From contig JBJOKR010000148.1 in the NCBI GenBank assembly GCA_046045995.1, positions 1 through 12,515 on the forward strand: a stretch of 12,515 nucleotides of DNA, written 5' to 3'. How positions within the stretch are numbered: the stretch's first letter is position 1; every line of letters begins with the position of its first letter. The notes below the pieces were generated by a model that worked only from the letters and a program-made list of their open reading frames with translations, was not told where the DNA came from and did not search any database. Source of the stretch: Indioceanicola sp046045995 (GTDB lineage: Bacteria > Pseudomonadota > Alphaproteobacteria > Azospirillales > Azospirillaceae). Shown piece by piece: positions 10,959-12,515 of this stretch. Both the position numbers and the translations under genes were made by a program.

Positions 10959-12317
10959 ATGACCGTCCTGATCGGGGCAGCGGAGGCGGCGCGGTTCCCC
11001 AATTCCGCCATCGTCCTGGTCCAGGCGACCTTTCCCGACGGCAGCCGCATCACCGGCAGCGGTGTCGTGGTCGGGCGCAACGATGTGCTGACCGCCTCCC
11101 ATGTGGTGCATCAGGTTTCGCGGGGGGGCCAAGCGCGGGAAATCACGGTGATCCCCGGGGCCGACGGGCAGAATCGGCCCTTCGGCACCTTCACCGCCGC
11201 CACGACCCAGTTCGGGCTGGTCGACCGGGACGGCGACGGCCTGATCTACTTGGACGAATCGACCAATGACTTCGCCCTTCTGGGATTCGCGGTCCCCCTG
11301 GGGCATCGCACCGGCTGGTTCGGGCTGGACCCGTTCCAGGGCTCCGGCACCGCCTTTGTCAGCGGCTATCCCGGCCTGTACCGCGATGCGACGGGCCCGC
11401 GCCAGACGCGGGACAGCGGAACGGTAACGGAGACGGGGTGGCGTCCGGTCTGGCAGTTCGGTGCCGATCTGGAGGTGAACCCCGGCAACAGCGGTGGACC
11501 GCTATGGCGGGAGGATCCGGCGACTGGACCGGAGGTGATCGGCATCGTCTCCACCGGCACCTTCGGTCCGGATGTCTATGCCTTCCGGGCGGAGATCGCG
11601 GCCTGGCTGCGCCAGAACGACATCCTGACCGAGACGGGGGCCCAGACCGCCATCTACCGCTTCTACAACACCGCATCGGGCAGCCATTTCTATACGGCCA
11701 GTGCTGCGGAGCGGGAGGTGGTGACGGCGACCCTGCCGGCCCTGCGCTTCGAAGGGGTGGGCTATATCGGCTTCAGTGCCCCGGTGGCATCGGACAGCCC
11801 GCTGTTGCCCGTCCACCGGTTCCTGAACACCCTGACCAGCGGGCATTTCTACACCATCGACGCGGCGGAGGCGGCGAGCGTCAGGGCCACCCTGCCCGGC
11901 TTCCGGTATGAGGGGACGGGGTTCTACGCCCTGGCGGAGGGGATGCAGCAGACCACCCCGGTCTACCGATTCTTCAATACCACCACCGGCGGGCACCTGT
12001 TCACGACCAGTGCGCAAGAGCGGGATTCGGTGATGACCTATCCGACCTTCCGCTACGAAGGCATCGCCTTCTACACCTTCGCCGGCGGCGCCCCTGCCCC
12101 GGCGACATCCACCCCCATCACCTTCGACCCGGCCCGCTTCGGACCGCAGGCGCCAGCGACCGGGTTCGACGAATTTGTGAGGGATGACACTGTGAATGAG
12201 GACTCCGCGATCGTAGCTGACCAGGGAATGCCGGATTTCGTTGCGTCCGACGCCGCGCCCCTGATCGGCACCGGCAACACGGGCCTACCCGGTGGGGACC
12301 TGCTTTGGTTCGGCTGA
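10959..12317 (+). CDS. Trypsin-like serine protease with three C-terminal DUF5648-type repeats
   Basis: This is a 452-residue protein; residue numbers are from the ATG at 10959. The protease domain (about 10-215) has the chymotrypsin-fold triad: His48 in LTASHVVH, Asp104 in STNDFALLGF, and Ser178 in NPGNSGGPLW, closest to V8/HtrA-like enzymes. DRDGDGLIYLDE at 89-100 is a perfect EF-hand loop just before the Asp strand, so calcium may be needed for folding or activity. Three repeats follow (about 233-272, 285-325, 335-374), each with YRFYNT...HFYT...RYEG-FY signatures of DUF5648. The last 70 residues are acidic and disordered-looking. There is no Sec signal peptide, so export by a type I route or a cytoplasmic role are both open. 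The frame begins at GTG 10887, but ATG 10959 has GGGAGACAGGG upstream. It follows the orphan gene after 169 bases. Confidence 0.9.
   Translation: MTVLIGAAEAARFPNSAIVLVQATFPDGSRITGSGVVVGRNDVLTASHVVHQVSRGGQAREITVIPGADGQNRPFGTFTAATTQFGLVDRDGDGLIYLDESTNDFALLGFAVPLGHRTGWFGLDPFQGSGTAFVSGYPGLYRDATGPRQTRDSGTVTETGWRPVWQFGADLEVNPGNSGGPLWREDPATGPEVIGIVSTGTFGPDVYAFRAEIAAWLRQNDILTETGAQTAIYRFYNTASGSHFYTASAAEREVVTATLPALRFEGVGYIGFSAPVASDSPLLPVHRFLNTLTSGHFYTIDAAEAASVRATLPGFRYEGTGFYALAEGMQQTTPVYRFFNTTTGGHLFTTSAQERDSVMTYPTFRYEGIAFYTFAGGAPAPATSTPITFDPARFGPQAPATGFDEFVRDDTVNEDSAIVADQGMPDFVASDAAPLIGTGNTGLPGGDLLWFG
11655..12083 (+). repeat. Three protein-level DUF5648-type repeats
   Basis: Three units of about 40 residues begin near 11655 (YRFYNTASGSHFYTASAAER), 11811 (HRFLNTLTSGHFYTIDAAEA) and 11961 (YRFFNTTTGGHLFTTSAQER). 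Each ends in an R(F/Y)EG-x-(G/A)(Y/F) block. Such repeats sit at the C-terminus of secreted bacterial proteins and are thought to bind surfaces or glycans; that role is not shown here. Confidence 0.85.
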
Positions 12318-12328
12318 CCTGCCGAACC
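12307..12328 (+). terminator. Strong hairpin at the protease stop codon, probable terminator
   Basis: GGTTCGGC (12307-12314) pairs perfectly with GCCGAACC (12321-12328) around loop TGACCT, which contains the TGA stop (12315-12317). A competing pairing, TTGGTTC with the following GAACCAA, shares the same left arm. A smaller hairpin GCAC-ACCC-GTGC follows at 12337-12348. No T tract, so termination or 3'-end protection is inferred from stem strength and position. Confidence 0.5.
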
Positions 12329-12515
12329 GGAACCAAGCACACCCGTGCACCGATCGGATGACGGTTCTGCGGTGGTCCGATTTTGTAGATGTCAGGTTTC
12401 CGAAGCCTAGTATTAACGTTGCTTATTTTATGAAGTTCTTAATCAATGGATGACCATGATTCGGAGGGTCATGGGATGTCAGGTTCGCTAGCCCGTCCTA
12501 TTCACCAGCGTTGAT
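12329..12515. other. Noncoding AT-richer tail with direct and inverted repeats
   Basis: No supportable gene starts here; frames opening at ATGs near 12448-12476 stop within the window. GATGTCAGGTT occurs at 12388-12398 and again at 12475-12485, 87 bases apart, and a partly similar CG-CTAGCC-like sequence follows each copy. Between them lies an AT-rich core (12411-12446), then overlapping inverted repeats: CCATGA/TCATGG and ATGACC/GGTCAT around 12450-12473. This may be the regulatory region of the next gene beyond the window. Confidence 0.5.

Noticed and set aside
10283..11306. Minus-strand frames opposite the orphan gene and protease
   Set aside because: Antisense to a clear protease domain and a gene with a good ribosome binding site; composition typical of shadows.
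12446..12514. Possible short gene starting near the right end
   Set aside because: The frame ends after about 22 codons inside the window and has no supporting ribosome binding site or similarity.

Overview
The window is GC-rich chromosomal DNA with near-saturated G/C third codon positions. Gene content and order (ppx, rlmE, guaB, then an RsmB-type methyltransferase; a DUF3088 protein; a TPP-riboswitch-controlled thiC) suggest an alphaproteobacterium of the Rhodospirillales, most likely the Azospirillum/Niveispirillum group. This placement is inferred from recognised protein families, not from a search.

Left block (1 to about 9770, every gene on the minus strand). In transcription order from right to left: exopolyphosphatase (ppx), 23S rRNA 2'-O-methyltransferase (rlmE), IMP dehydrogenase (guaB), a CPYC-containing DUF3088 protein, a TrmH/SpoU RNA methyltransferase, a vapB-vapC toxin-antitoxin pair, an RsmB/NOP2/Sun rRNA m5C methyltransferase, a small secreted beta-rich protein, a GNAT acetyltransferase, and the 5' part of thiC. 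thiC has its own sigma70-type promoter and TPP riboswitch. The core theme is purine nucleotide synthesis, (p)ppGpp/polyphosphate turnover and rRNA modification. The toxin-antitoxin pair and the secreted protein look like later arrivals. guaB is preceded by a strong extended hairpin that covers its ribosome binding site.

Divergence region (about 9772 to 10065). This holds a five-copy 8-bp tandem repeat and, on the plus strand, a promoter-like sequence for a tRNA-Gln(CTG) gene with encoded CCA at 10066-10139.

Right block (plus strand, 10140 to 12515). A leader with several consecutive hairpins precedes a 120-residue orphan protein. A polypyrimidine tract follows, then a trypsin-like serine protease with an EF-hand-like calcium loop inside its protease domain and three C-terminal DUF5648-type repeats. 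Both plus-strand genes have their TGA stop codon in the loop of a GC-rich hairpin. The last 200 bases are noncoding and more AT-rich, with an 11-bp direct repeat and overlapping inverted repeats.

No CRISPR array, insertion sequence, rRNA or phage gene was seen. The best candidates for undescribed biology are the guaB leader hairpin, the structured leader at 10289-10363, and the protease with its embedded EF-hand loop.
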